DNA of 64,000 nt from Candidatus Sphingomonas colombiensis (GCA_029202845.1 CP119315.1:875501-939500); one strand, 5' to 3'; positions 1 through 8,243 are shown, counted from the stretch's first letter. A program made the numbers and translations. Notes: generated by a model from the sequence alone, not told the origin.

Positions 1-394
1 CGATACCACCCGCTCCGCCGGTTGCCGATGTCATATCGGCCAGCGTCAACTGGCTGCCGACGATCGTCTGCGTCGTCGCGCCGTTCGCGGACCAGTTGAC
101 CACCGTCTGCAACGCGAGTTGACCGTTGAGATAGGTCTGCACGTCCGCGCCGAACGTGATGTTCATGCCGCCCCAATCGAACCCACCATGCGCTTCAGCC
201 ATCTCGCTGTCGCTCAGCACGGTCATGTGCGCGAAAGCGGATGGGGCGACCTCCTGTCCGACGATGCCGGCTGCGGCCGGTGCAATCTCATCCGGATCAA
301 GCTCATCAGCGTTGGCGGGTGCGATCGCGTCCACCGTCATCGCCGCCGCGATCAGCACGTAAAACGCGGCTCGAGGCGCAACCTTACGGGTCAT
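1..394 (-). CDS. Exported double-glycine-motif protein, C-terminus outside window
   Basis: Partial gene: the ATG is at 394 and the frame stays open to base 1, giving about 131 residues. The start overlaps the stop of the C39 peptidase gene as ATGA, so the two are translationally coupled. The N-terminus has a basic stretch and a hydrophobic core ending near ANA, a Sec-type signal peptide. At about residues 58-70 there is LSDSEMAEAHGG, which resembles the leader end of double-glycine peptides that C39 peptidases cleave. After it comes a polar sequence rich in Asn, Gln and Thr (for example VQTYLNGQLALQTVVNWS). I do not recognise a named family. From its position I infer it is a substrate or partner of the C39 peptidase. 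It could instead be an amyloid-like or surface subunit. Confidence 0.6.
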   Translation of the reverse strand, partial: MTRKVAPRAAFYVLIAAAMTVDAIAPANADELDPDEIAPAAAGIVGQEVAPSAFAHMTVLSDSEMAEAHGGFDWGGMNITFGADVQTYLNGQLALQTVVNWSANGATTQTIVGSQLTLADMTSATGGAGGI

Positions 395-1161
395 GGGATG
401 CCTCCTACGCGAATGTTGGGCAGGATCTGCTGCTGGATCTGATAGATTGGCGGCAGATTGTCGGTTGTCGTGGTGATCGTGCGAACGCCCTGAAAGATTC
501 GAGTGGGCGAGGTCGACCATGGATCCCAATCGCGCGCGAGGTTGAACGCGCCGTCCATGCCTTGCGGGGAATCGGTGACGATCAGCGCGATGCCGCTCCA
601 CATCTTCTCGAATTCGGCGTCGGAAACCTTGATCAGCCCGCGCGCCGGATCGCCGATCAGTACGCGCCCGTCGCGCGCGCCCTTGATCACCACGAAATGC
701 GTGTAGCCGCGCACATTGATCAGCGCGATCATCGGCTTGCCGAGCGCGCGCATGTCCTCAATCCCCAATCGATAGCCCTGCGCCGCAAAGCCCCGCGCGA
801 CGAGATAGTTCTTCATGTCGAGCAGCGAAAAGCCCTTCTGGCGGATTTTGGCCTGATCCCCCTTGTCGTACATCGCCTTGAACGGGGCGGTCTCATCCGT
901 GGGCACGCCATATTGATAGGTGAGCAGCGTCGCGACTGCGGCCGAACCGCAACTGAAATCAAACCGCTGGCGCACGATTGTGCGGAAGGGGATTTCCGCC
1001 CAGCTTCGCACCCGCACCGTATACCCCGGCTCGCGTCCCGGAGCACCGACCGGCATCTGCGCCAGCGGCCGCGTCTGCGCCACACAAGGCGACGCGACGA
1101 GACTGGAAAGGGTTAACGCGGCCGCCACCCCGCATCGCCGTGCGGCAAGCCACCACGCCAT
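391..1161 (-). CDS. Periplasmic C39-family cysteine peptidase
   Basis: About 256 residues with an N-terminal signal sequence ending near CVAQ, so it should act outside the cytoplasm. The C39 (papain-like) signature is visible: nucleophile Cys in FDFSCGSAAVATLLTY, His in GYTHFVVIKG and Asp in IGDPARG. C39 peptidases are best known from bacteriocin ABC exporters, where they cut after GG. This one is a stand-alone soluble domain, as in FapD of the Pseudomonas functional amyloid operon. I chose ATG 1161, two bases after the upstream TGA; a TTG at 1167 is in frame and would overlap that stop. Both flanking small exported proteins carry a GG motif, so they are the obvious candidate substrates (inference). 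Confidence 0.82.
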   Translation of the reverse strand: MAWWLAARRCGVAAALTLSSLVASPCVAQTRPLAQMPVGAPGREPGYTVRVRSWAEIPFRTIVRQRFDFSCGSAAVATLLTYQYGVPTDETAPFKAMYDKGDQAKIRQKGFSLLDMKNYLVARGFAAQGYRLGIEDMRALGKPMIALINVRGYTHFVVIKGARDGRVLIGDPARGLIKVSDAEFEKMWSGIALIVTDSPQGMDGAFNLARDWDPWSTSPTRIFQGVRTITTTTDNLPPIYQIQQQILPNIRVGGIP

Positions 1162-1163
1162 GA

Positions 1164-1535
1164 TCAATTCCCCAGATTGACGGTAAGATTCATCGCGCTC
1201 TGCAGGTTTGCCTGCGCGCCGGAATTGATCACGACATTGCCCATGCCGTTGAAGTTGGCGAAGGCGTTGTCCGAAAGGGAGATGGCGCCCGCGACATAAT
1301 TGCCCGCGATGGTGTTGCCGGTGAGGCTGCTTTGCAGCGCCTGGTTGCCGATCACGATCGCCTGTCCGCCGCGTTCCTCGCTGAGCGCCGCGTCGTCGAG
1401 CGCGGCGGGATGCGCCGCTGGTGGCGTTGCTGCTGCGGGCGCGGCCGTTTGTGCCAGAGCCGCCGGAGCGGTGAACGACGCGAGGGCGGCGGCCACGCCG
1501 ATCGCGATACGGCGCCTGAAGGAAGAGATCGACAT
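1164..1535 (-). CDS. Small exported protein with double-glycine motif
   Basis: About 123 residues. ATG 1535 is preceded by AAGGAG; a longer frame to 1586 lacks a good ribosome site and begins before the signal peptide. The N-terminus (SFRRRIAIGVAAALASF) is a Sec signal ending at ALAQ. After an Ala/Pro linker comes LDDAALSEERGG, again a double-glycine leader-like motif. The roughly 65 residues after it are Asn/Gln/Ser-rich with regular hydrophobics and end in VINSGAQANLQSAMNLTVNL. No named family is recognised. The composition resembles beta-strand surface or amyloid-type subunits. It sits directly upstream of the C39 peptidase and is separated from the repeat-protein gene by a strong terminator-like hairpin. 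Confidence 0.7.
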   Translation of the reverse strand: MSISSFRRRIAIGVAAALASFTAPAALAQTAAPAAATPPAAHPAALDDAALSEERGGQAIVIGNQALQSSLTGNTIAGNYVAGAISLSDNAFANFNGMGNVVINSGAQANLQSAMNLTVNLGN

Positions 1536-1561
1536 CGTGCGTCTCCTTGCGTCCGCGCTTG

Positions 1562-1599
1562 CAACAAAATGCCGGGCGGGGGTCACCCGCCCGCCCGGC
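1562..1599 (-). terminator. Intrinsic terminator or attenuator after the repeat-protein gene
   Basis: A perfect 10-bp stem (1571-1580 pairing with 1590-1599) with a 9-base loop is followed, on the minus strand, by ATTTTGTT. It lies just after the repeat-protein stop and before the ribosome site of the next gene. It would end most transcripts after the first gene while some read through into the small protein and peptidase genes. Confidence 0.7.
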
Positions 1600-1611
1600 A
1601 GGCGGGGGGTA

Positions 1612-2319
1612 TCAGTGGGTCGCGAAGCTCGTCGTGCCCTGTGCCGCGATGTTGGTCGCAGCTTGTGAGTTGGAGTTGATGCCGGTCTGCCAGCCCTGGT
1701 TCAGGATACCGGAATAAGCGGCGAACGCGCTGCCATTGATGCTGTTCGATCCGCTGCCATAGCTGGCGCCACCGCCGTTGAAATTCAACGCGCTCTTGTT
1801 GCTGACCGATGCATCGAGCGATTGATCGGCAACGAGATGGATGTTGCCGTTACGTTGCGAATTATCGGTGTTGTAGCTGCCGAAGGCCAGCGCCTTGTTG
1901 TGCTGGGAATTGTCGGTGTTGTTGCTGTCTGCCGTCACCGTCTTGGTGTTGTTGCTGTCAGCCGTCACCGTTTTGGTGCGTTGCGAATTATCGGTGTTGT
2001 AGCTGTCTGCCGTCACCGTCTTCGTGTTGGTCTTGGTGCTGGTATTGGTCTTGGTGTTGTTGCTGTCGGCCGTCACGTTCTTGGTGTTGTAGCTGTCAGC
2101 CGTCACCGTTTTGGTGTGTTGCGAGCTGTCGGCCTGGTTGCTGCTGAGCGACAGGCTCTTGGAAATCGTGGTGCTGCTGGTGTCAACCGAGGTATCGCTG
2201 TGATTCCCGGCCGCACCATTGACAGTCGACCCGCCGGCGCTGGTTTGCGCGAACGCGGGGATGGCGGCACCCATCGCGATGGCCGCGGCGGCGCCGATGA
2301 GGAGCGTGGATTTGCCCAT
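1612..2319 (-). CDS. Exported low-complexity repeat protein
   Basis: 235 residues starting at ATG 2319 with AGGAAAGGAA upstream. Residues 1-25 form a signal peptide ending AFAQ. Residues about 60-165 are built from repeats of the type TVTADSNNTK: five VTADS cores and four SQ(H/R) units can be counted, with runs of Thr, Asn, Lys and Asp. The C-terminal part (LNFNGGGASYGSGSNSING, then AAYSGILNQGWQTGIN and SQAATNIAAQ) is Asn/Gln/Gly-rich. This fits a fibre-forming or surface-exposed protein, by analogy with the repeat subunits of Fap or curli systems, though I do not recognise a specific family. It is the promoter-proximal gene of the C39 cassette and is divergent from the LysR gene. Confidence 0.72.
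   Translation of the reverse strand: MGKSTLLIGAAAAIAMGAAIPAFAQTSAGGSTVNGAAGNHSDTSVDTSSTTISKSLSLSSNQADSSQHTKTVTADSYNTKNVTADSNNTKTNTSTKTNTKTVTADSYNTDNSQRTKTVTADSNNTKTVTADSNNTDNSQHNKALAFGSYNTDNSQRNGNIHLVADQSLDASVSNKSALNFNGGGASYGSGSNSINGSAFAAYSGILNQGWQTGINSNSQAATNIAAQGTTSFATH
1908..2130 (-). repeat. Tandem degenerate coding repeats (VTADS-type units)
   Basis: The + strand shows repeated blocks around GCCGTCACCGT with GTTGTTGCTGTC or GTTGTAGCTGTC spacers. They encode the VTADS(N/Y)NT units of the exported repeat protein. Units are not identical, and some are separated by KTNTSTKTNT or DNSQ stretches. This is coding repetition, not a CRISPR array. Confidence 0.75.
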
Positions 2320-2498
2320 TTAAAGGTTCCTTTCCTGTTATCCGCGCGATCGCGGCATGAATCGGAATATCGGATGGGCTGCGCCGCCGCTTTGCGCCGC
2401 CGCATGTTCGCGCCGATATAACCCGTACGTAAGAACCCACATGCCGCCGCCGGCGCGCGTGGATTGCCATCGCGCCCCGCCCCGCGCACATTCGCGCG

Positions 2499-3407
2499 AT
2501 GCCCGCAAACCGCGCCGATCTTGCTGACTTCGCTTACTTCCTCGCGATTGCCCGCCATCGCAGTTTCCGGCGCGCGGGGGTGGAATTGGGCGTCAGCGCG
2601 TCGGCGATGAGCCACGCGCTGAAGGCGCTGAAGGCGCGGCTCGACGTGCGCCTGCTCAATCGCACCAGCCGCAGCGTGACGCTCACCGCCGCCGGGGAGC
2701 AATTGCGCGACGCGATCGATCGGCCATTTGGCGAGATCGCGCAGGCGGTGGAGCAATTGAACCGCCTGCGCGACACGCCGGCGGGGCGCATCCGGCTCAA
2801 CGTGCTCACCGATGCGGCGACGATGTTACTGGGCCCGGTCATGCCGATATTCGCCGATCGCTACCCCAATGTCGAAATCGATATCGTCGCCAGCAACCGG
2901 CTTATCGACGTGGTTGCCTCCGGGTTCGATGCGGGCATCCGCTTCGGCGGCACGGTGCCGGAGGATATGGTCGCGCGCCGCCTGTCGCCGCCGCTGCGCT
3001 GGGTGGTCGCGGCATCGCCGGCCTATCTTGATCGTTTCGGCACTCCCGCCGCGCCGGAGGATCTTGCACATCATCGCTGCATCGGCATCCGGCTGGGCGA
3101 CGATCGCATCTACCAATGGGAGTTCGAGGGGCCGGGCGGCGAATTCGCTGTGCCGATCGGCGCCCGCATCACCGCCGACGACGCACGGGTGATGCTGGCG
3201 ATGGCAATATCCGGCACGGGGCTGACCTATTGCGCGGAATCGGTCGTCGCCCCGCATCTCGCGAGCGGGGAGTTGCGGTTGGTGCTTGAGCAATGGTCAA
3301 CGACCGGGCCCGGATTCTATATCTATTATCCTAGCCGGCGACAGGTGCCGACCGGTCTTCGGCTGCTGATTGATCTGATTCGCGAACTGCGCCCGCTCGG
3401 CTTGTGA
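2499..3407 (+). CDS. LysR-family transcriptional regulator
   Basis: 302 residues, the usual LysR length. The N-terminal winged helix-turn-helix covers about residues 5-65 (FAYFLAIARHRSFRRAG, then SASAMSHALKALKARLDVRLL and NRTSRSVTLTAAGEQL). From about residue 90 a two-lobed periplasmic-binding-like effector domain follows, including IDVVASGFDAGIRFGG and a YLDRFGTP region. This is the AaeR/DmlR-like subgroup. The start has no strong ribosome site, and a slightly different start cannot be excluded. It lies 127 bp upstream of, and in the same direction as, the alcohol dehydrogenase-CMD-cupin set, its likely target. It is divergent from the repeat-protein cassette, which it could also affect. Confidence 0.9.
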   Translation: MPANRADLADFAYFLAIARHRSFRRAGVELGVSASAMSHALKALKARLDVRLLNRTSRSVTLTAAGEQLRDAIDRPFGEIAQAVEQLNRLRDTPAGRIRLNVLTDAATMLLGPVMPIFADRYPNVEIDIVASNRLIDVVASGFDAGIRFGGTVPEDMVARRLSPPLRWVVAASPAYLDRFGTPAAPEDLAHHRCIGIRLGDDRIYQWEFEGPGGEFAVPIGARITADDARVMLAMAISGTGLTYCAESVVAPHLASGELRLVLEQWSTTGPGFYIYYPSRRQVPTGLRLLIDLIRELRPLGL

Positions 3408-3534
3408 TCCGTCTATTGCTGAATTTTCCTCATCGACGCATTTAGCTGCCCGCCCCTAATCACGGCGGCGGAACGCGACTATTTATGTCGACAGGCGCGC
3501 GACGGAAGGCGCCTTATTTTTCGAGGAAAAGCGC

Positions 3535-4590
3535 ATGACCACCCAAGCCTATGGCGCGACCGCCGCCGATCGCCCGCTCGAGCCGATGACCATCACGCGC
3601 CGCGCGCCGGGCCCGCGCGATGTGGTGATCGATATCGCTTATTGCGGCGTGTGCCATTCCGATCTGCATCAGGTGCGCAGCGAATGGGGCGGCACGCGTT
3701 ATCCCTGCGTGCCGGGCCATGAGATCGTCGGCCATGTCCGCGCGGTGGGCAGCGAAGTGAGCGAATTCAAGGCGGGCGACACCGTCGGCGTGGGCTGCAT
3801 GGTCGATAGCTGCCAGTCATGTCCGTCGTGCCACGAAGGGCTGGAGCAATATTGCACCGGCTCCGGCTTCGTCGGGACCTACAATGGCCGGAGCCATGAA
3901 GCGCCGGGCCATACGCTCGGAGGCTATTCGCAGGCGATCGTGGTCGATGAACGCTTCGTGCTGCGCATCAGCCATCCGGCCGAACAGCTCGCCGCCGTCG
4001 CCCCGTTGCTGTGCGCGGGTATCACGACCTATTCGCCGCTGCGCCATTGGAATGCCGGGCCGGGCAAGAAGATTGGCGTCGTCGGGATCGGCGGGCTCGG
4101 CCATATGGGGATCAAGCTCGCCCATGCGATGGGTGCGCAGGTCGTCGCCTTCACCACGTCCGAGAGCAAGCGTCAGGACGCGCTCGGGCTGGGCGCGGAC
4201 GCGGTGGTCAATTCGCGCAACGCGGGGGAGATGGCGGCGCATACCGACAGCTTCGACATGATCCTTGATACCGTCGCGGCAAGCCACCAGCTCGATGCCT
4301 TCACCGCGCTGCTGAAGCGCGACGGCACGCTCGTGCTGGTCGGTGTGCCCGAACATCCGCATCCCTCGCCCAATGTCGGCAATCTGATCTTCCGCCGTCG
4401 TGCCATCGCCGGCTCGCTGATCGGCGGGATCGCCGAGACGCAGGAGATGCTCGATTTCTGCGCCGAACATGGCGTCGTGTCCGATATCGAGATGATCCCG
4501 ATCCACGACATCGACACCGCCTATGACCGGATGCAACGCAGCGACGTCAAATATCGTTTCGTGATCGATAACGCGACGCTCGCCGCGTGA
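3535..4590 (+). CDS. Zinc-dependent NAD(P) alcohol/aldehyde dehydrogenase (YahK/CAD type)
   Basis: 351 residues, full length for the medium-chain zinc alcohol dehydrogenases. Catalytic zinc ligands are seen in CGVCHSDLHQVRSEWG and GHEIVG, followed by the structural-zinc cysteines of CMVDSCQSCPSCHEGLEQYC. The Rossmann motif is GIGGLGHMG at about residue 185. Sequence pattern and length match the YahK/cinnamyl-alcohol-dehydrogenase group, cytosolic enzymes that mostly reduce aldehydes with NADPH. The ATG is preceded by GAGGAAA. It heads a probable operon with a CMD-family protein and a cupin, a grouping that usually handles reactive aldehydes or small aromatic compounds. The actual substrate is not readable from sequence. 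Confidence 0.92.
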   Translation: MTTQAYGATAADRPLEPMTITRRAPGPRDVVIDIAYCGVCHSDLHQVRSEWGGTRYPCVPGHEIVGHVRAVGSEVSEFKAGDTVGVGCMVDSCQSCPSCHEGLEQYCTGSGFVGTYNGRSHEAPGHTLGGYSQAIVVDERFVLRISHPAEQLAAVAPLLCAGITTYSPLRHWNAGPGKKIGVVGIGGLGHMGIKLAHAMGAQVVAFTTSESKRQDALGLGADAVVNSRNAGEMAAHTDSFDMILDTVAASHQLDAFTALLKRDGTLVLVGVPEHPHPSPNVGNLIFRRRAIAGSLIGGIAETQEMLDFCAEHGVVSDIEMIPIHDIDTAYDRMQRSDVKYRFVIDNATLAA

Positions 4591-4601
4591 AGGAGGAAAT
4601 G

Positions 4602-4922
4602 ATGGCCGACGAACCGACCAATGCGCGCAAATCCTTCGGCGATTTCGCGCCCAAGCTGGCGGAGATCACTGACAAGGTGCTGTTCGGCGATGTGTGGGAA
4701 GACGATGCGCTCTCCCCGCGCGATCGCAGCCTGGTGACGATCACCAGCCTTGTCGCGCTCTATCGTCACAACGAACTCGGCTTTCATCTCCGCAAGGGGC
4801 TGGAGAACGGCTTGAGCAAGGACGAGATCGTGGCGGCGATCACCCACGTCGCTTTCTATGCCGGCTGGCCGACCGCGATGACCGCGATCACGATCGCGCG
4901 CGACGTGTTGAAAGACGCCTGA
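4602..4922 (+). CDS. Carboxymuconolactone decarboxylase (CMD)-family protein
   Basis: 106 residues. AGGAGG at 4591-4596 fits the second of two tandem ATGs (4602); the first, at 4599, is too close. It is a single CMD/AhpD-like helical domain (LSPRDRSLVTITSLVALYRH, then HVAFYAGWPTAM). The redox CxxC of AhpD-type peroxidases is absent, as in the true CMD branch. Members are small cytosolic trimers or hexamers, many of unknown substrate. The gene follows the dehydrogenase by 11 bp and precedes the cupin by 26 bp, so the three are probably co-transcribed. Function as a decarboxylase is not established here. Confidence 0.88.
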   Translation: MADEPTNARKSFGDFAPKLAEITDKVLFGDVWEDDALSPRDRSLVTITSLVALYRHNELGFHLRKGLENGLSKDEIVAAITHVAFYAGWPTAMTAITIARDVLKDA

Positions 4923-4948
4923 GCGCCATCAATCCGAAGGAGTTTCCC

Positions 4949-5359
4949 ATGGAATTGAAACGCATCGGCACCCAGCCGTCCCAGGTCGGCCCGGCCGCAT
5001 ATTTCACCGGCGTGGTCCGCATCGACCCGCTCAACGCGCCGCCCGCGCCCGCGCGCCACTCCTGCGCGGCGGTGACGTTCGAGCCCGGCGCGCGGAGCAA
5101 CTGGCACACCCATCCGCTCGGGCAGACGCTGATCGTCACGGCCGGCTGCGGCTGGACGCAATGCGAGGGCGAGGAGATCGTCGAGATCCGCGCCGGCGAC
5201 GTGATCTGGTGCCCACCCGGTCATCGCCACTGGCACGGCGCCACCCCGACCACGGCGATGACGCATATCGCGGTGCAGGAGGCGCTCGACGGATCGGCGG
5301 TTACATGGATGGAGCCGGTAAGCGACGCGCAATATTCGCCAGGGCCGCCGCGCGACTGA
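4949..5359 (+). CDS. Cupin-domain protein, (R)-mandelonitrile-lyase-like
   Basis: 136 residues from ATG 4949, with GAAGGAG upstream. A single small beta-barrel cupin: metal ligands are seen in SNWHTHPLGQTLIV (motif 1, two His) and CPPGHRHWHGATP (motif 2). The whole length and the WMEPVSDAQY ending match the family often annotated as carboxymuconolactone decarboxylase-associated cupin or cupin hydroxynitrile lyase. Its gene ends immediately beside the convergent stop of the isomerase gene (TGA/TCA back to back). Likely a metal-dependent enzyme acting on the same small molecules as the dehydrogenase; the reaction is inferred only. Confidence 0.88.
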   Translation: MELKRIGTQPSQVGPAAYFTGVVRIDPLNAPPAPARHSCAAVTFEPGARSNWHTHPLGQTLIVTAGCGWTQCEGEEIVEIRAGDVIWCPPGHRHWHGATPTTAMTHIAVQEALDGSAVTWMEPVSDAQYSPGPPRD

Positions 5360-6013
5360 TCAGGCGCGGCGCGCCAGCCCGGCCTGTTCCATCCGCCAGA
5401 CCATCTGGTCGAAGCGATCCTGCCCGAAGAATGGCTCGCCGCCGAACGCCATCAACGGCACGCCATAATGGCCCGCCGCGCGCTGATCGGCCTCATTCAC
5501 CTCGATCGCGGCGGCGAGGCGCTCGCCGTCCGCCGCCAGCACCGCATCCATCTCCGCCAGATCGAGCCCCGCCTCGACGGCGGCGCGGGCGAGATGGTCG
5601 CCCTCATGCCAATTGTCGGTCGTCCCGCTCCAGATCAGACGGCTGATCGCCGCGATGAACCCCAATCCGCGCCCGCGCTCGGCGGCGAGCTGACCGAGCC
5701 GGCTCAGGCGATGGATATACGGCTGCTCCTTCGGATAGGTGCGGGTCGCGAAATCCATCACCACCGGATCGGGGCGTGGCCAGCGATAAGGCAGGCCGAG
5801 ATATGCCGCCGTCCGCACCGTATCGCGCATCAGATAGCTCACCCACAACGGATCGCCGTTGCTGAAGAACTCCGGCTGGCGCACCGCGATCGGCCGCACG
5901 ATGCGGACATTGCAGCACACGTCGAAATCGCGCTCCAGCGCCACCAGCCGCGGCGTGACGAGATAGCTGTACGGCGATCGGAACGACCAGAAGCAATCGA
6001 AGGCGAGCGTCAT
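5360..6013 (-). CDS. DsbA-family 2-hydroxychromene-2-carboxylate isomerase-like protein
   Basis: 217 residues. Thioredoxin-fold protein of the HCCA isomerase/DsbA group: the start FDCFWSFRSPYSYL holds the family's Ser at the glutathione-activating position in place of CxxC, and VPLMAFGGEPFFGQDRF is the conserved C-terminal cis-Pro and strand region. Family members are glutathione-dependent isomerases of aromatic-ring cleavage intermediates or glutathione transferases. ATG 6013 overlaps the TetR stop (ATGA), so it is the last gene of the DUF4345-sulfatase-TetR operon. It has no signal peptide. The substrate is unknown. Confidence 0.85.
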   Translation of the reverse strand: MTLAFDCFWSFRSPYSYLVTPRLVALERDFDVCCNVRIVRPIAVRQPEFFSNGDPLWVSYLMRDTVRTAAYLGLPYRWPRPDPVVMDFATRTYPKEQPYIHRLSRLGQLAAERGRGLGFIAAISRLIWSGTTDNWHEGDHLARAAVEAGLDLAEMDAVLAADGERLAAAIEVNEADQRAAGHYGVPLMAFGGEPFFGQDRFDQMVWRMEQAGLARRA

Positions 6014-6594
6014 CGCACATCCTCCTCCCGTTGCGGCAACAGCCGCGTGATGCCGCGCGACACCACATCGCGGGCGAGCGCAGGCGACAGATGCTGATCC
6101 AGCCGCAGCCGCTGCCACGTCTCGAAACTCAGCAGCAGGTCGATCGTCTCCAGCCGCACCGCATCCGCCGCGATCGGCGCCGGCAACAGCCCAACCAGAC
6201 GCTCACGCATCGTCGCGAGCACCCCGGCATGGTGACGCTGGATCGTCTCGGACGCATGGCGATGCACATCGGCGGCGCGCTTGTACGGCATCAGCCGTTC
6301 ATAGGTTTCCAGCCGCCGCTCGAGCATCTCGTCAAGCTGCCCGCGCCAGTCCGGCGCGGTGAACGGATCGAGCCAGTTCTGATATTCACGCGCCATCCGC
6401 TGCGCCATTCCGGCGTAGATCGCCTCCATATCGGCGAATTGGCGAAAAACGGTGCGCAGCCCCACCCCGGCGCGCGCGGCGATCTGCTCGGCGGCGGGGG
6501 TGACATGCCCCTCCCCGACCAACGCGACCATCGCCTCGATGATCCTGCGCCGGCTTTCCTCCGATCGCTTTCGCCGTCCGTCTTCCGCTGCCAT
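6010..6594 (-). CDS. TetR-family transcriptional regulator
   Basis: 194 residues from ATG 6594, which overlaps the sulfatase stop; the longer open frame runs into the sulfatase gene. The N-terminal helix-turn-helix is RRRIIEAMVALVGEG, then AAEQIAARAGVGLRTVFRQF, the standard TetR recognition helix. The remaining helical domain would bind a ligand and dimerise. Because it sits inside the operon it probably regulates, autoregulation through the palindrome at 8690-8704 upstream of the first gene is likely (inference). Confidence 0.9.
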   Translation of the reverse strand: MAAEDGRRKRSEESRRRIIEAMVALVGEGHVTPAAEQIAARAGVGLRTVFRQFADMEAIYAGMAQRMAREYQNWLDPFTAPDWRGQLDEMLERRLETYERLMPYKRAADVHRHASETIQRHHAGVLATMRERLVGLLPAPIAADAVRLETIDLLLSFETWQRLRLDQHLSPALARDVVSRGITRLLPQREEDVR

Positions 6595-8243
6595 CAATTC
6601 GACCAATAGATATATGTCTCGCCCTTGCGCGGTGTCGTACCGAGCGGACGGTCGATCGCAATGGGCGAGCGAAACAGCGCGGCCCATGAAGGCTTCGCCT
6701 GCTCGGCGTCATGGCGACGGATCAGCGCGGTCAGCCGCTGAACCTCCGCCGGATTGGCCGCCGCGCCGTCGCGTTGTTCGGTCGGATCGCCGTTGAGATC
6801 ATAGAGCAGCGACTGGCGCGGGATGTCGAGGATCTGAAGCTTCGCGTCGCCATCGCGCACGGCCTGATAGGCGCCGCTTTTCCAGAACAAGGTGCGCTTC
6901 GGCATCGGTTCGCGACGGGCATCGACATAGGGCGCAAGGTCGATCCCGTCGATCACGCGATCCGCCGGCGGCTGAATCCGGGCGGCGGCGGCAGCGGTGG
7001 CGAAGATATCGAAATGGCTCACCGTGCCGTTCACCCGCGTGCCGGCGGCGATCCGCGCCGGCCAGCGCATGAACAGCGGCACCCTGATCCCGCCCTCGAA
7101 AAAAGTCGCTTTCCAGCCGCGATACGGGCGATTGATCTCCGGCAACCCGATATAATGCGCGCCGCCATTGTCGCTGGTGAAGATCACAAGCGTGTTGTCG
7201 TCCAGCCCGCGCTCCTTCAGCGCCTTCACCACCTGCCCCACCCCGCGATCGAGCGCGCGGATCATCGCGGCATAAACGCGGGTGCGATGATCGGGGATCG
7301 CCGACAGCGCGTCATAATCGCTCTTCAGCGCCTGAAGCGGCGTGTGCGGCGCGTTATAGGCGAGATAGAGGAAGAACGGCCGGTTGCGATTGGCGTCGAT
7401 CGCGCGGACCGCCTGATGCGTCAGATAATCGGTCATATAGCGATCGGGGTGAAACCGCTCGCCGCCGTTATACTGGACGCTGAACGGCAGATTGGCCCAG
7501 ATATATTTGTCGATCGGATCGAAATCCTGTTTCGAGTTGACGACTTTCGGATCGCTCTCGCGCGCATACATCTGGCCGCCGATGATGAAGCCCAGGCTCT
7601 CGTCGAAGCCGCGCTGTTCGGGGCGCATCCCCGGTTCCCCGCCAAGATGCCATTTGCCGAGATGGATGTTGTGATAGCCGCCGGTGCGCAACAGGTCCGC
7701 GATCATCCGCTCGCTGGTAGGAATGCCCTTGGCATCGGGCGGGGGATCGTTGTCGATCGCCGCCTTGTCGAGAATCGTCTTATACTGCCAGTCGCTCGGG
7801 AAGCCCGCGACCGTCTTGGCGAAGCGCGTGTCGGTCGGGGTGAACTCAAAGCCGAAGCGCGTCGGATAGCGCCCGGTAAGCAACGCCGCGCGCGATGGCG
7901 CGCAGGTGGCGTTGCCGGCATAGGCCTGCGCAAAGCTCACGCCCTGCTGCCCTATCGCGTCGATATTTGGTGTCTTGAGCAGCCCGCGCGCCACGCCGCC
8001 GCCATTGAAGCTGATATCGTTGAAGCCAAGATCGTCGGCCACGATCAGCACGATATTGGGCGGCCGCCTTTCCGGCGGCAGCGCAGGGCTCGCCGGGCCG
8101 GGCTGCCACGCGATCTCACGAAAAGGGGCGACGTGCGGGGCAAGCCAGCCCGGCAGGTGCAGCAGGACATAGTCCTTCGCCGCGAACCCCGCGATCGCCG
8201 CGACACCGGCCGTGCCGAGCGCGAGCTTCTTCCAACGCTTCAC
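6594..8243 (-). CDS. Membrane-anchored or exported type I sulfatase
   Basis: 549 residues, starting at GTG 8243 that overlaps the DUF4345 stop as GTGA. An N-terminal hydrophobic segment (LALGTAGVAAIAGFAA) is an anchor or signal. The sulfatase core begins with NIVLIVADDLGFND, where the Asp pair binds calcium. The CAPSR motif in the stretch near residue 115 holds the Cys that is converted to formylglycine, and GYHNIHLGKWHLGG and FTSDNGG are the other active-site blocks. These features indicate hydrolysis of sulfate esters outside the cytoplasm. No formylglycine-generating enzyme lies in the window. The natural substrate (sulfated glycan or aryl sulfate) cannot be told. Confidence 0.93.
   Translation of the reverse strand: MKRWKKLALGTAGVAAIAGFAAKDYVLLHLPGWLAPHVAPFREIAWQPGPASPALPPERRPPNIVLIVADDLGFNDISFNGGGVARGLLKTPNIDAIGQQGVSFAQAYAGNATCAPSRAALLTGRYPTRFGFEFTPTDTRFAKTVAGFPSDWQYKTILDKAAIDNDPPPDAKGIPTSERMIADLLRTGGYHNIHLGKWHLGGEPGMRPEQRGFDESLGFIIGGQMYARESDPKVVNSKQDFDPIDKYIWANLPFSVQYNGGERFHPDRYMTDYLTHQAVRAIDANRNRPFFLYLAYNAPHTPLQALKSDYDALSAIPDHRTRVYAAMIRALDRGVGQVVKALKERGLDDNTLVIFTSDNGGAHYIGLPEINRPYRGWKATFFEGGIRVPLFMRWPARIAAGTRVNGTVSHFDIFATAAAAARIQPPADRVIDGIDLAPYVDARREPMPKRTLFWKSGAYQAVRDGDAKLQILDIPRQSLLYDLNGDPTEQRDGAAANPAEVQRLTALIRRHDAEQAKPSWAALFRSPIAIDRPLGTTPRKGETYIYWSN

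Noticed and set aside
1908..2130. CRISPR-like repeat block
   Set aside because: Repeats are degenerate, lie in frame within an exported protein, and have no unique spacers or cas genes.
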